Below, in pieces: positions 24,615-36,897 of a stretch of DNA of 64,000 nucleotides. The stretch is from Fomitopsis serialis (lineage: Eukaryota > Basidiomycota > Agaricomycetes > Polyporales > Fomitopsidaceae): assembly GCF_022376445.1 (NCBI RefSeq), contig NW_025955064.1, forward strand, positions 80,108-144,107, written 5' to 3'. Numbering within the stretch: the stretch's first letter is position 1; each line of letters opens with the position of its first letter. Position numbers and translations under genes: made by a program. The notes beneath the pieces were generated by a model, which was not told where the DNA came from, made no database searches, and saw only the letters and a list, made by a program, of their open reading frames with translations.

Positions 24615-25795
24615 CTAAATCTCCAGGAAGTCCTCCTCCTCTTCGATCAGCAGCTCGAGGAATTTGACGAACGACGCTGCGGGGAAGCCGACGACGTTTT
24701 GGTAGTCGCCGTCCACCTTGCGGACAGCATGCCGCCGAGACCCTGACGGCGGTGGCACCTCTCGCGTTAGCACCATCGCCGCAGTTGCGGATTGAATGGA
24801 CGGAGTGCAGCGTACCTGCACGGCGAAGCCACCCGCACGATCGAGCCCCTCCCCACTCTCGACGTATGCCTCAAGCAGCTCCTTCGGGTTCTCCGCGAAG
24901 TGGACCAACGTGCGCTCGTCTATTGACCTGAACAGTATCGGGCGTGCCGAGGAGGGTAAACGTTAGGATTTGACGTGAGCGATCATCGCACGTCTAGAGG
25001 TATACGTACTTGATCTTGTAACCTGGCGCCTCGAGCACGGGGTAGACTGGCGGCGTGACGGCATGAGACTTATTGCCAGGCGGACGGGTGGACTGACGTA
25101 CCGACTGAGACTCCAGTTACGACCTCGCAGATTCCGCCGTTAAGGTCAAGAAGCATTCTATAATTGTCTGATTTGTCTATCGGCTTCTCGAGGAGGTCTT
25201 GCGATCCGAGGGGAACGTCCGAAGGCATGCTTGATAGCCCCGGAGAAGGGTGCGTGAGGACGACCGTGTCGGCTACGCATCATGGTTCAGTCCCAGATCA
25301 TCGAGCATACTGGGTTCCGAGCAGCATCACTTACCGCCTATGACCAAGTCCGGCGCATCGTCTGGGTTCTCTCGCTACAGCGTAAGTTGAGTGTCACGCA
25401 TCACGCAAGCATTACAGATTCCACCAAAGTCCATTACTCACCACCAGCTTCTCGTAGACCTCTACTGCTTTATGCGTCGCAGTCGCCACCGGGTACTCAT
25501 GGATGTCCTCGAATGAACTAGCAGGCAACGTCTCCTCGAACGTAGAGGGTATGATCTCCGGTGAGAGGCCCTGTTAAGCACATCCGGCATGCGATCAACA
25601 GTCCGATGCACACGTTCAAGCTGCCGTACCCACAAAGGTCTGCAGTATATCTTTTCTCCGCGGGCTGGCCGACGCAAGAATCACTCGTTTCCCGACTAGC
25701 TTCTTGAGAGAGGGGAGCTGCAGCGCGTGCGGGAGGACGCAGTTGTGGTCCGGGAGCGTGATCTTCTCGCTATTTGAGCCGAATAGCCCGAACAT
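24615..25795 (-). CDS. Maf-like nucleotide pyrophosphatase
   Basis: Maf/ASMTL family enzyme that hydrolyses non-canonical or surplus nucleoside triphosphates (dTTP/UTP type) to monophosphates, a cytosolic house-cleaning role. The protein starts MFGLFGSNSEKITLPDHN. The substrate-binding motif RVILASASPRRKDIL follows, then GLSPEIIPSTFEE, the catalytic-Asp region VIGADTVVLTHPSP, and EKPIDKSDNYRMLLDLNGG. A Lys-containing SIDERTLVHFAENPKELLEAY, GGFAVQ and the ending KVDGDYQNVVGFPAASFVKF complete the fold. At least six exons are needed with short introns; one (about 24937-25010) joins KIK to SIDER cleanly. The gene seems full-length. It stands alone, convergent with the MYND gene. Confidence 0.88.
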
Positions 25796-27275
25796 TGTAT
25801 TGAGCAGTGTGCTCTATATGGGGGTATCCAGTGGTCTTATAGGCTGGTTGGAGGCAGAGACGACGAGCACAAGTAAGCGGAGGTTGCAACGGAGAACGCG
25901 GTCGTCGCAGTGGTGCGGTACACTACGCGATCTCGATGAAACGATCACGTGCCGCTCGAATTGACGTCTCCGAGTCCTACACGTTCGTCTGGACTTGGTT
26001 GGTACTCACCACTCTCACTGTGCTCTGCCATACAACCCAGTCAAGGCCTCGTTATGCGCGGCTAGCCTATCATGAGAGTGTAGGTATCTAATCTCCTCGA
26101 GAAGGGAAAGCTCGCCGCTGGCTTGAGATACTAGTCAGGTACAGTTCATGTCAACTTCTTCACCGTGCATGCTGATTACATTGCATCACACAGCTGGCAC
26201 TGGCAGGCTTGCTCGACTATCACGATTCACGCGATACACCAAGACAGTCTTCTTGTTGCAAGGTATCGCCAGGGTATCGCATCTGTTTTCTGCCTCGAAG
26301 GTACTGTGATGCTCGTGCGCACTTTCTGGGATCCTCATTCTGCCTGTATAAAGACGCAGGCGGTATTCGTTCGCAGTCGTCCATATAATCACATCTCGAA
26401 CGGAGGCTCCCTTCTAGCATTCGCTCGTCAAGGTACCGATGAGGTGCCCAAGGGCCAAGAGGCTCGCGAATCCGATCGGGGACCTGCGGGCTATCCTCGT
26501 TTGAGACATTAGGTATTCGTGACGTCCACGCCTCGTCGAAACTCATCATCCACGCGGTCCCAAGCAGATTACTTCTTGGCTTCATTCGACCCCCGAATCT
26601 TGTGCCTGTCTTCGCATCTCACTGCTAACCAACTATAGGCAATCCTGCAGTACCCCGAGCCGGAGTGATGGGTCGAGTGCATCAACGGTACCTGCGGTAA
26701 GTTTGAATCTCATGAGGGGCTCATTTGACTAGCGCGTATCGGGTTTGGCTGGCAACAAGGACCTCAGTCCCTGTCGAAGTCGGGCCACCTTAGCCTTCTT
26801 CGGATCCTGCTCATCCATCTCGACACCTCATTGCGTCGAGGGTAACTACGTACCAATCGCTCATCCTCCGAAGGGCTGCAGGTAAGGGATGCGTCATCTC
26901 AAGAAACTCCCGACTACACCGAAATCACACTGTTCTCGCACCCCCTCAGCCCCCTGCCTATCTTGCTGAGGCAGCAGTCAGTATGTAGGTATTTGCGCGC
27001 ACCCATCGTCCCCTGGTTTAAGTTACAACATGCTCTACCTGTGCGCAACAGCAAGCAGCGCGCTGTCCTCTGACGGCCCGTAACCGACTGCACAACTGGG
27101 CTCCGTGTCCTGAGATATGGTTATATGGTGAGTTACCCGTCTATTAACTTGGAACTTCCCGTAGAACGCTTCGGCTGTACATCAAAGCTACAGTGTCATA
27201 CACGAACAAGATAAAGAAAGAAATGCTACAGAAATCATGTCAATTCGTACATCCTTGATCGATCTACGATCGCAA
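25796..27275. other. no gene recognised
   Basis: About 1.5 kb between Maf and GRX3/4 (both minus strand). Frames are short, with no recognised motif. It contains the Maf promoter and the GRX3/4 3' region. Confidence 0.4.
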
Positions 27276-28117
27276 TTACTGCACGAGCAGCTCCTTCAGC
27301 TCGCCGTTCTCAACCATCTCCTGGATGATATCCAGGCCGCCCACGAACTCGCCGTTGATGATGAGCTGCGGGAATGTCGGCCAGCTGTTAAGCACCTTCA
27401 GGCCCTGCCGGACGGAGTCGTCGCTGAGGATGTCGAAGTGCGAGTAGGACACCTCCTGCTCGGCGAGGAGGGCGACCATCCGCCGCGAGAAGCCGCAGCG
27501 CGGCGCGTCGGGCTCGCCCTTCATGAAGAGAACAACCTTGTCCTTGCTCATGAGGCCGCGCAGCCGCTCGTTCAACTGTTCTTGCGTCTCCTCCTTCTCT
27601 GGCTCTGCGGGCGCGGCGTCGGTCTGGGCGAGCGCCTTGATGGAGGGCTTGGAACGTGCGTGGGTGGTGATGGCGTCGGTGAGAGCGGATGCGTCTGCCC
27701 CTGAGATTCGGGCAAGAAGAGTGTGTCCCTGCGCAAACGAGATATCAGGTACACAGATAGTACTCGATGAATTGAGGAGCGTACTCGGAGGACAATGAAT
27801 GCAGGTACTGCCTCAATCTCAAACGACTCTGCAATGTCCGATTGCTGCTCTGCCTCGACCTACGTTCACAGAGGCGGGTAGATCCGTCACTTTAGTACCC
27901 CGAATTCTACATTGCGATGCGGTCGTACCTGAAGCACCATTACCTCCGGTATTCTTTCCCAACTCCTGCACAACTTCGTTCATCTGCTTGCAGGGCTCCG
28001 CCCATGGTGCCCAGAAGTTGATCAAGGATACTCTCTCCAAGTCTGTAGAGAGCAGCTGCTGGAAGTGATCGGCCGAGTTGACCTCATGAAAGTTCTCCAG
28101 TGTTGTGGGACGGGCAT
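27276..28117 (-). CDS. GRX4: monothiol glutaredoxin (Trx-Grx, GRX3/4 type)
   Basis: Cytosolic/nuclear [2Fe-2S]-binding glutaredoxin involved in iron sensing and iron-sulphur delivery. Domain order is thioredoxin-like (SLINFWAPWAEPCKQMNEVV, with the single-Cys WAEPC typical of PICOT proteins), then DIAESFEIEAVPAFIVLRG, an acidic linker (KEETQEQLNERL), then the Grx domain with KVVLFMKGEPDAPRCGFSRR. CGFS is the monothiol active site. WPTFPQLIINGEFVGGLDII closes the fold. Introns are short. Two sites are off frame by 1-2 bases: just after the start (CCGTCCC) and at the end of exon 1, where PEVMVLQ lies in another frame from QELGKN. Both are in base runs and the rest is highly conserved, so assembly error is the likely cause. 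Confidence 0.9.
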
Positions 28118-28844
28118 GATGTCTGTCTCTGATGCGGTATGCTGGGCTGTTGATGGCAGGGGCGGCGAGCGTCGTGGTAGAGCGAGCAGAACGAACGGCG
28201 GGGACCTCTTTACGCTCGACCGTGACTAACTGCAGTCATCTGATAAGATGAGGATGTCGCCATCCCGGGCTTTCCCAGGCAAGATAACTGATCAAAAGAC
28301 CGCTCCTGATTGGCCCGCGCTGTGGCTGACATCTCCCAGTGTCGGTGTTGGGTCGGCCACCGAGCTACGAGCTCTCAAGATCCCAAGCTCAAGCTCCGAG
28401 TCGACCTCGAGGTAGAGTCCTGCGTAATACCTCCTCGAGCATAGGCGTGGAGGCTGTCTGAAATGGAACACGCAGGGTAAGATGCCTGTCATCACGATAT
28501 CTGCGTGACAAAGTGAATCAGGTGCACGACCACTCTTGAACTCTACGTGTGACCCAGGAACGTTCACACAGACGAGAGTCAAAGTCAACCTGCGGTACAT
28601 AGCATAGAATTACCGGCGGATATAATGTAGCACATACAACATGCGAAACAGCACCTTCACACGACATGCGCCTCGACTCGGTCCCGCAGAATGGAAGCGG
28701 AGTAGAACGAGCGGTCAGGGTAGAACATCTCACAGCCCGTGCTCCAAACTCCAGGCAAAGAGTGCGCGATACGGGGAACCTGAAGGGGGCTCTCACGAGA
28801 GGCGTCGACCCGTCTTGAAGCTTGAAATATTGAAACATGACAAG
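28118..28844. other. intergenic between GRX3/4 and KU70
   Basis: No gene recognised. It should hold the GRX3/4 promoter and the KU70 3' untranslated region. Confidence 0.5.
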
Positions 28845-31800
28845 TTATGGATGCTTGTCTAACCACTCGCTGACACGGTCGATAAGTTCGGCCTTCTTGC
28901 CAGACACCGATTGGCTCTTGCCCTTGAGAAATTCCTGTCAGACAGTCACGTTAGTGCTCGTGATCGAATGCGATTGGGCCGTTGTATGCAGTCGCTGGCG
29001 ACGCTGAGACGCAGCGGACGAGACTGGTCATTCTGGACACCACTTCCCAGACATGCCCGCAAGACAAGCACAGGGCTGTTAGTGAAGGGACGAACCTTAA
29101 GCTGGTCCACTCGAAGCTAGGCAAGATACAACGGTTAGTCTTCCCATGTCAGAGAGACGGTGCGAGCGCACCTTCTCGAGCTTCCCGACTTCATACTTGC
29201 TCCGGATCTCCGCTTCGTCCACGCTTACGTCCTAAAATAGCAATGTTGAGATGACAATGTCACGGACATATCAAGGCAGAGTATCATCTGCCTTACCGCT
29301 TTGCGCTTCGAGCCGGTGGTAATGATGGTCATGTTTGCCGACTCGTCCTTCAGCAAGGCCTCTTTCCACGCCTTCATGAGCGTGCCTGCGCGCTGTCAAT
29401 CCGTCCGGGATGGCATCAGCGCCAAAATGAGCTCGGCCCCGTATATTCTAGTTTCGCGACGGTGGGAGTCGCACGTACCTTGTGCATTTGATCATACTTC
29501 GGGATGGTCATGTCCTCGAACGCCGCGGGATCAAACTCCTCCCTGAATGCACTGGCTTCGAGCTGCGCGTTATGATATCCCAATGCTGCGCGCAGATGCG
29601 AATGAGCGGATCAAGCAAGCGAAACAGCGGTGAAATGAAGTGGTCAGGCGAGCAAAGTCAACAAATCCGCCAACACGATCTCACCAGGATTGGGATGAGC
29701 ATCCGGATTATAGCCACCGTTCTTATTCTTCACCGTGAGCTTGTCTATGAACTTCCGCGCCTCGTCTTTCAATTCATCGGAAGCTGTCGGGATTTCGTCG
29801 AGCCCGCGGGGCGGCATCAATACGGAGTGTCATTTAGATGCGGCAGATTCAGTGTGGGATGGCGGAGGCATGGGTGAGAACAACGACCGGTCGGAACTGG
29901 CCTGAGCATGCTTACCACGAACACTTTCCTCGACGGGAGCTGCCCTGATGTCATCAGCGAACGGTAACGGGATGAGGTGGAAGCCAGCTGGCTCGTGCCA
30001 CCCTCCTTCGTCCACCTTCTCTTCCTGTAAACGGTCGGTAGCGTTAGTGTGAATGTTTAGCCATCTACCGCGTAACACGCAGGTAATGAAGGATTGATCT
30101 GAGATGGCGGAGGAGCCACTATCTTGCTCCGCCGCATGCGCGCACTGTGGGAATAGCGGCCGTAGGACAAGATGCTCACATACCTGAGGCAGCAGCGCAC
30201 AGAACTGCGGTGATGCGTTGCGTCGTGTGATGGTCAGGACCAAGCCTATTCTCTTTTTATTGATCATAGTGCGCAATAACGCGGTGAAAGTCCGCTTGCT
30301 GCCAGAGTATGTCTATCTCAGCCTCCGGTGTGAGCGAAAGTCCCCGAAACAAATTGCAGAACTCTAACCATCTCGTCTGGATAGATGAACAAGGAGTGCT
30401 TGACATTGTCCTCGAAAACGAGACTTGATCGATTCTTGAAACCAAGCAATTTGATGACTGCGTAAACATTGAGTTTCTGTCGTACGCCGCACACTTAAGG
30501 CGGCTTACTAGGATCTAAACCCAATGTGCGGAAGGACCGTAACTCGTCCGCTGTGTAAAAAACCTTGATAGCAAGAGGCGCGATATTCATGAGATGTCCG
30601 TTGAGCAGACTAGGCCATGCGCAGAGCTGTAAACTCACCCTGCTGTTGGCTGGTGCAACTCTCAGCCCATATCCACCTTCATCCTCGTCCTCCGCCGATT
30701 CCGCGGTCGCACCGAGCTCCATACCATACTGAACCCGCGCCTTATCGGCTTCCACTTGCGTGTCCTGGTGATGAACGCCACATGAGCCCGCCAACACCCA
30801 AGACCAATCATATTCCCTCGTACCTCATCCACATACACGGTGCGGGAATTGGCGACTTCCATTCTGCCACCAAGCTCGGCGAAGTATTTGTACGCGCCCC
30901 TCTTCTGCTCCGTGATCAGGCCATACCTATCGGGAGGTTCTAGACTCGGTCTCGGGACGGGACCATCCTATCGGACGCGACGCACCCTTTCACTCCAATC
31001 GTGAAGTCCTTCGCGAGCTGGAAGGGCACGCTGAACTGGGCCCGTTTCGGCACTTCGCGGATCCGCATTTGCTCTAGCAGGTCGTCGACGCGAGCTATTG
31101 AGATTGATTCCGGAAGAACGTTGCCGCTCGCGTCATCCTCGTCCACCACATTGGTCGGGAGGAGCACGGACTGCGGGCCAGGTCTGTCCAGTAGTCTCGT
31201 GCGTCAGTTAGAAGCAAACTCACCGAGTAGAATCTAGACGGGTCGAAAGATTTCTCTTCCGTGCTGATGAAGAACGGCTCAACGGTGACTCCCGCTTGCA
31301 CCAAATCCTAGGGACAGATTTGAGCATATCTTAGGGGGCGTAGGTCTATCGAGCACAGTTGCCTTACAATGAGCGTCGTCCGCGCGGTAGTGATTAGTCT
31401 GTCCTTGGCAGCGCCTGGGTGAGGGTCGTCTTCATCCGTTACAAGAAAGACACGCTTCGTGGCGGTCTTAGGAGCCCTGAAACACGTTCGAGTGCTCATT
31501 CAAAATGACACTTGCTACTGTGGCTTACCCGTCGCGGATGACCCAGTTGCAACTAGTGAAGACATCTCCCATTGGCACACGACCCTCTGTCATGGGCGGG
31601 AAACTCTCGCGCAAGTAGTTGGGGTCCTCTCTGGCAGCTTTACCCGCGACGGGCACTCTCAGTATTGTACATTGCTTCCAGCTTGCCGTGACTGACCTTC
31701 GAGCAAGCGCATTACTTCCTGCACGCTCGGAGCGTTGATAGTCTCTATTGGTTGGTAGACGAAGTTTCCCTTCTTGATTTCGGCACTCTGACCGTTGCTT

Positions 31801-32183
31801 TCGTTGCGTCTTGTCTGTGGCGTGAATGAATAATGATTGCATGGTATGGGCAGCACCGGAGTTCACCGTGTTGAAGAGCATTATCCCTACTGCGTCGTTG
31901 GGGCCAACCATGACCTTACGTTTCTCAATGTTCATCGCCGCCTCTAGCGCTGTATACAGATGGCACGTTTGGAGGTCTTCATACTTCGGGTCCTCGTATA
32001 ATTCAAGCATGGATGGCGAGCAGTCAATACAGAACAAGATAACATCCTTCTTGCCTTCATAGTGCTGCGCGGAGGAGGTCATAGACCATTGAGTATACCC
32101 AGTTCTGCAGTACTCACAGATGCGTCTTCAAGCTCTTCTTCCTCATCCTCCTCAATCCTGTTCCAGTCTTCGTATGAAGCCAT
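28845..32183 (-). CDS. KU70: KU70 DNA end-binding subunit of non-homologous end joining
   Basis: Nuclear subunit of the Ku heterodimer that loads on double-strand ends. The start is MASYEDWNRIEEDEEEE. An intron leads to the von Willebrand-type domain (HYEGKKDVILFCIDCSPSML, VGPNDAVGIMLFNT, GNFVYQPIETINAPSVQEVM, TATKRVFLVTDEDDPHPG, VTVEPFFIS). The beta-barrel region contains VPKRAQFSVPFQLAKDFTIG and VLKLLGFKNRSSLVFEDNVK-type sequence. It continues with NKKRIGLVLTITRRNASPQF, GGWHEPAGFHLIPLPFADDI and ARKFIDKLTVKNKNGGYNPD, and ends in a SAP DNA-binding motif (FLKGKSQSVSGKKAELIDRV). There are many short introns. The VWA exons join in frame (LFNT to TRRNES with an acceptor after CCACAG). Full-length for the family. 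It is divergent from PTPA with MCB-like boxes between them. Confidence 0.93.
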
Positions 32184-32311
32184 TCGCGCAGAAGATCAAC
32201 CTGCTACAGCTGTTACAAGTTTGCTTTTCAGCCAATTCACAGTATCAAGGAAGGGCGCGTCAGATAGCGAAAGTAGCGGTCGCCGACAAGAGTGACTGTG
32301 GCCCTATTCAG

Positions 32312-32355
32312 ACGCGTCGGCGCGAGTCGACGCGACTCACCCGACCGTGACGCGC
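32312..32355. promoter_or_regulatory. cluster of MluI-box-like motifs upstream of KU70
   Basis: ACGCGT (32312-32317), ACGCGA (32330-32335) and ACGCGC (32350-32355) fall within 45 bp, about 130 bp before the KU70 start in the divergent KU70/PTPA promoter. Such boxes bind MBF-type factors in other fungi; a role in KU70 expression is inferred. Confidence 0.4.
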
Positions 32356-32758
32356 CTTCGAGCGCACGTGCCCCAGCTCCACAATCAGTCACACAATCCC
32401 GGAAAGGCAAGTCATCTCCTTCGCTTCGTCTTCCGTGTGTACTTCGAAACTTCGAGTATCCCAGCGTCGTCGTTCGTGTTCGTGCTTGCTGCAGCCCAGG
32501 GTAAGCGCGACTCGGAGCAAGCTCATTTTGGCCACAAACGTGCCCTTCAAATTGGTATGTGTCCCGAATCGCCAGGCATTTCCCGGAGCTGCGCGTTTGG
32601 AATCACGCTGCGCAGGAGAAGCACCTCTTAGCACAGAGGTCGCCACGGCGACTCGAGCGTATGATGGGCGAGAGCCATTCGAGACCGCTGGAAATGCTGT
32701 CTGCCGAATTTCAGAGGGGCGTGCTGATGATATTTTCGGAATGCAGGTATCGTGTAAC

Positions 32759-34331
32759 ATGGCCACTGCGCCTGATTTACCACTACTCCGTGCGGTCGAT
32801 ATCGGAGAGCTCGTGAAGCTCGATGTGCCCACGACGAAGATCCGCACGGACGAGGATGTCGTTTACTGGAAGAGGACGCGTGGATATCAAGACTTCGGCC
32901 TATTTTTGCGACGCTTGAACGAATCGGTCGTGGGCCACAATTACCTTACACGGAACCCGTGGGCGATGTCAGAACGCGTCGTCGCTTTCTAGTACGAGCA
33001 AGCGTTGACTCAGGATGTTCTAGGCGACGACCAGGATGGTTGCCCTCTTGGACACCCTCGACGGCTGGATCGATGAAATTCCCCCGCTGCCAACGCCCCA
33101 GCGGTTTGGCAATCTCGCCTTCCGCGCATGGGGCAAACGTCTAGAAACTGTGCGGTGTCCTCGCCGTCATTGATGAAGTGCATCATGTCTGATACGAGTG
33201 CAGGAAGGCGAAGCCGTCCTCGCTAAGCTCCTTCCCGGAACTTTGCAGCCTGCCATACCTTATCTGTCGCCCTACCTCCTGACGTCTTTCGGGTCGTTCA
33301 CGCGCATGGACTACGGGACAGGCCACGAGGCATCCTTCGCGCTCTTGCTTTTGTCCCTCACCTTGCTTCGATTTTTCGAGCCGGAGGCTCGGACGGAGCG
33401 CGAGTTGGTCCTCTATGTCTTCCAGCGGTACCTGCGTTTATGCTGGCGGTTGCAAGATGTGTATAACCTGGAACCAGCCGGAAGCCACGGCGTATGGGGG
33501 CTCGACGATTACAGCTTTCTCAGTTACATATTCGGGAGCGGCCAGCTTCGAGGTAAGAATATCCTTTTACGTGAATAATCTGCGGTTTAGCCGGTGCGTT
33601 CTCGACAGATCAGACAGAGATACCCGTCAACGCCATTTTGCACCCGCCTCTTCCGCCGGCAAACCTGTATTTCATGTCTATCATGCGCATCCACGAAGTG
33701 AAACATGGCCCGTTCCACGAACATTCGTCGCAGCTTTATTCTATAGCCGTCGGCGTATTATCGTGGTTCAAGGTGAACTCGGGGCTCTTCAAGATGTACG
33801 AGGCATGTCTCATTGCTAGCCCTTCTGTTCCAGCGACATTGGTCGACTAACAATGACACCTTGATGCAGGCGGAGGTTCTAGGTAAGCGGGTGGTCGTGC
33901 AACACATTCCTCTCGGTGGTCTACTGGACTGGGATAATACTGTTGGACCACCGTCTGGGCAATCGCAGCCATTCAGCACCACTCCTGTGACTGCTCCGCC
34001 ACCGACATCTACTTCGTTCGCCTCCGGGACATCCATACAATCCCGGAGTCAAACAGGTTTCGGTGCGCACTCCAGTACCATCCTCCCCCCTCTACCGACT
34101 CGTCGAGCAAACCCCGGTTCGAGTCGGACAGTGCATGGTCGTCCTGGATTCGGCGACACCAGAGGTATTCTCCCTGGGCGCTTACCGCTCGGCCCCACTG
34201 CCAGTACGGCTCTGCGACCCATCAACGCAGGTGCGGTCGGAGCAACGACTTCGCCTGAAGGTCCGTCCCGCTCGCCTACGCCGACTAATCGCGGGAGCAG
34301 TCAGACGCAGCAAGGAGTTGGCGGGACATGA
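32759..34331 (+). CDS. PP2A phosphatase activator (PTPA/RRD) peptidyl-prolyl isomerase
   Basis: Activates PP2A-type phosphatases through prolyl isomerase activity. Starting at MATAPDLPLL, exon 1 carries KIRTDEDVVYWKRTRGYQDF and FLRRLNESVVGH. Later exons give LLDTLDGWIDEIPPLPTPQR, FGNLAFRAWGKRLE, PYLLTSFGSFTRMDYGTGHE, YLRLCWRLQDVYNLEPAGSH, GVWGLDDYSFLSYIFGSGQL, HPPLPPANLYFMSIMRIHEV and VLGKRVVVQHIPLGGLLDW, all diagnostic of the family. A Ser/Thr/Pro-rich tail of about 140 residues extends beyond the usual end, as in other RRD2-like fungal proteins. The join of exons 1 and 2 (about 32970-33030) uses a weak GTCGTC donor and is uncertain. An in-frame Met upstream exists, but this one fits the family N-terminus. 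Confidence 0.88.
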
Positions 34332-35265
34332 TGACTTCTGCAAGGCGCGAGAGTGAGCCCGAAGAGCAGTCCGCTATCACTGTAAAGCTACGGTATTTTC
34401 CGTGTAGACACAGGTGTCTTACATCCCATATACGTATCCGCAAAAGTAAGTAACTTACGAGGTGGGTTCCACGCTGTGTGCCTGTGCGCCGTGCGCTCCA
34501 CCGCACAGGTGAGCCGCGCCACAATACACGTGGCATCCGGCAAGTGCCGAAGCGAGACATCGATTGGAGAGAAAAACTGGACGGACCGCCGCGCTGCCTA
34601 CCCCGTCGTCGTCCACAACCCCCCTGCTCACTGTCCTCTCTGCCGTCGTGCCTCCAGAGCTGCGACGCGGAGACCTGAATCCTCCACAATTCCTGACCAG
34701 TCGCGAAACGCCGATCTCCGTCTCTTGACCCTTGAGTGCGTCAATGTTGTTTTTCGGATGACGTGACAGAACTGATCCAGGCCGTGATCGCATGTCTAGG
34801 TGGTCATCCGTCCGTGGTTCGTACACTCAATCCTTACATCCTGCAGCCATGATACTGAACTGCAGTCCTCGTCAGGTGAACCTCCCTGACAGGCCTAAAA
34901 CGCTCGTGGTAGACACATCAACAGCCAACACTCAGATTCCCGCCTCCCGCTTCCCCTGCTCTGCTTTTTTTAATTTCTATTTCTCCAAGACCCAACCCGT
35001 CCTCGCTGCACAGGCGAGGATCCCGCTCCGACTGAAGTAACCCGCACGTTACCGTCCTAACCCGCTACGGCGGGGGGCTCGGTAATTCGGGTAGAATACC
35101 ACCAAGAGAACACCACGCGTTCGCGCACCTAGTTCCTCAACCTTCGCGCTCCGTCGCTTTCGTGCATCGCTGTCCACGTACGACGCGGTCGTCCGCACGT
35201 TTCAAGCTATAGATCCCCACGCAGATCTTGCCGGTTCGACCGAACCCCTCGATATCCCAAAACGA
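34332..35265. other. intergenic, ODC upstream region
   Basis: No gene recognised. The last 200-300 bp are pyrimidine-rich and lead into the ODC start, so a long 5' untranslated region is likely. Confidence 0.45.
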
Positions 35266-36897
35266 ATGTCTCAGCTCGAGATCCTCACGGCCCGCAGCGC
35301 CCTCGAGTTCGATTTCGACGTGATCTCATGCTCGCCGACGCACTCGAGCTCGCTCTCGCGCTCCTGCAAGGACAAGTTTGCGAACGCCCTTGTCAGCGGC
35401 CTGCTCTCGTCGCCCACCCACTCTGCCCAGGGTCATGACAAGGTTGGCACCCCCGACTCGGACCGGGTGCCCGACAACGACGTCACGATCCCTGGCTTAC
35501 CTCCGCTCCTCCGTGGACACCCGGACGTCCACCTTAGGAACGGCGTGATAAACGCTACCCAGCTGGCCGCCGAGGGAGAGACAGATGGGGAGAAGGCGTT
35601 CTTTGTCGCTGATCTGAGCTACGTGCTCAGGCAGCATGAGAGATGGAAGGCTAACCTCCCGGAGATTCAGCCGTTTTATGGTGCGCCAAGTGTCGTGGTC
35701 CCGCGTTTATATGGCGGTCTCTGACGCTGGTCATGTCGTCTTATTCAGCTATCAAGTGCAACCCCGACCCCTACGTCCTCCGTCTTCTCGCCGCGCTCGG
35801 TACCGGGTTCGATTGCGCGTCCATGGGAGAGATCTCGCAAGTGACAGGCCTGGGTGTGGACCCGTCCCGTATCATCTTTGCGAACCCGTGCAAGGCGGTG
35901 TCGTTCGTCCGGAACTCGGCCAAGGCGGGCGTCGAGATGATGACGTTCGACAACACAGACGAGCTGTACAAGGTCGCGCGCGCCCATCCCGGTGCCAAAC
36001 TTGTCGTGCGCATCCTCACGGACGACTCGAAGAGCCTGTGCAAGCTCGGGCTCAAGTTCGGCGCCCCGCTCGTCACCGTGCCGGCACTGCTGGCGAAGGC
36101 GAAGGAGCTAAACCTGGACGTCATCGGCGTGAGCTTCCATGTGGGAAGTGGATGCTACGATTCGTCCGCGTTTGCAGACGCCGTGCAGCGCGCCCGGGCT
36201 GCCTTTGACATGGGTAAGGAAGCCGGGTATGACTTTACCCTCCTCGACGTTGGTGGCGGTTTCGAGGATGGCAGCTTCGAGGCCACGGCTTCCATTCTTA
36301 GAGATGCGATCAGTGAGCACTTCCCGGACAGGGAGCATATCAAAATAATTGCCGAGCCTGGGAGATACTACGTCTCGAAGGCGTTCAGCCTGGCGGTGAA
36401 CGTGATCGCCCGGCGCGCGCCTCCTGCGGTGGAAGACGGAGCGCAGGACATGGAGGTGGACCCTGAGCAGCCCTCGGCGATGTGTATGTTTCGGTGCCCT
36501 TGAAGTATAAAAGCGGGGACTAACTAAAGTTGTGCTTGCAGACTATATCAACGACGGCGTCTACGGGTCATTCAATTGCGTTCTCTTCGACCACCAAGCT
36601 CCGCAACCATACGTGCTCTCCCTGAATGGCTCCTTCCATGTGCCTTCCTCCGAGCCCTTGCAGGGGAGCAGCGTGTGGGGCCCGACGTGCGACTCCATCG
36701 ACTGCGTGTGCCCGATGGCGCGTCTGCCGGGCTCCCTGCGCATCGGGGACTGGCTGGGCTTTGACAACATGGGCGCGTACACGATCTGCGCGGCGAGCCA
36801 GTTCAACGGGTTCCAGGTCAGCAAGGTGCTCTACACCGCCGGGGGCGGCGCGGATGCGGTGGCGGTCCGAAACGCGCTCCGGGGGCTTGAAGGCTAG
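35266..36897 (+). CDS. SPE1: ornithine decarboxylase
   Basis: PLP enzyme converting ornithine to putrescine, the first step of polyamine synthesis, in the cytosol. Exons 35266-35680, 35749-36483 and 36542-36897 join in frame to 501 residues. The PLP lysine is in FYAIKCNPDPYVL, formed across intron 1. FDCASMGEIS, RIIFANPCK, VGVSFHVGSGC, LLDVGGGFED and IAEPGRYYV follow. The catalytic Cys is in GPTCDSIDC near the C-terminus, then GDWLGFDNMGAYT. The N-terminal ~90 residues are a Ser/Thr-rich extension usual in fungal ODC. The gene is GC-rich with biased codons, as expected for good expression. No frame defect was seen. Confidence 0.96.
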
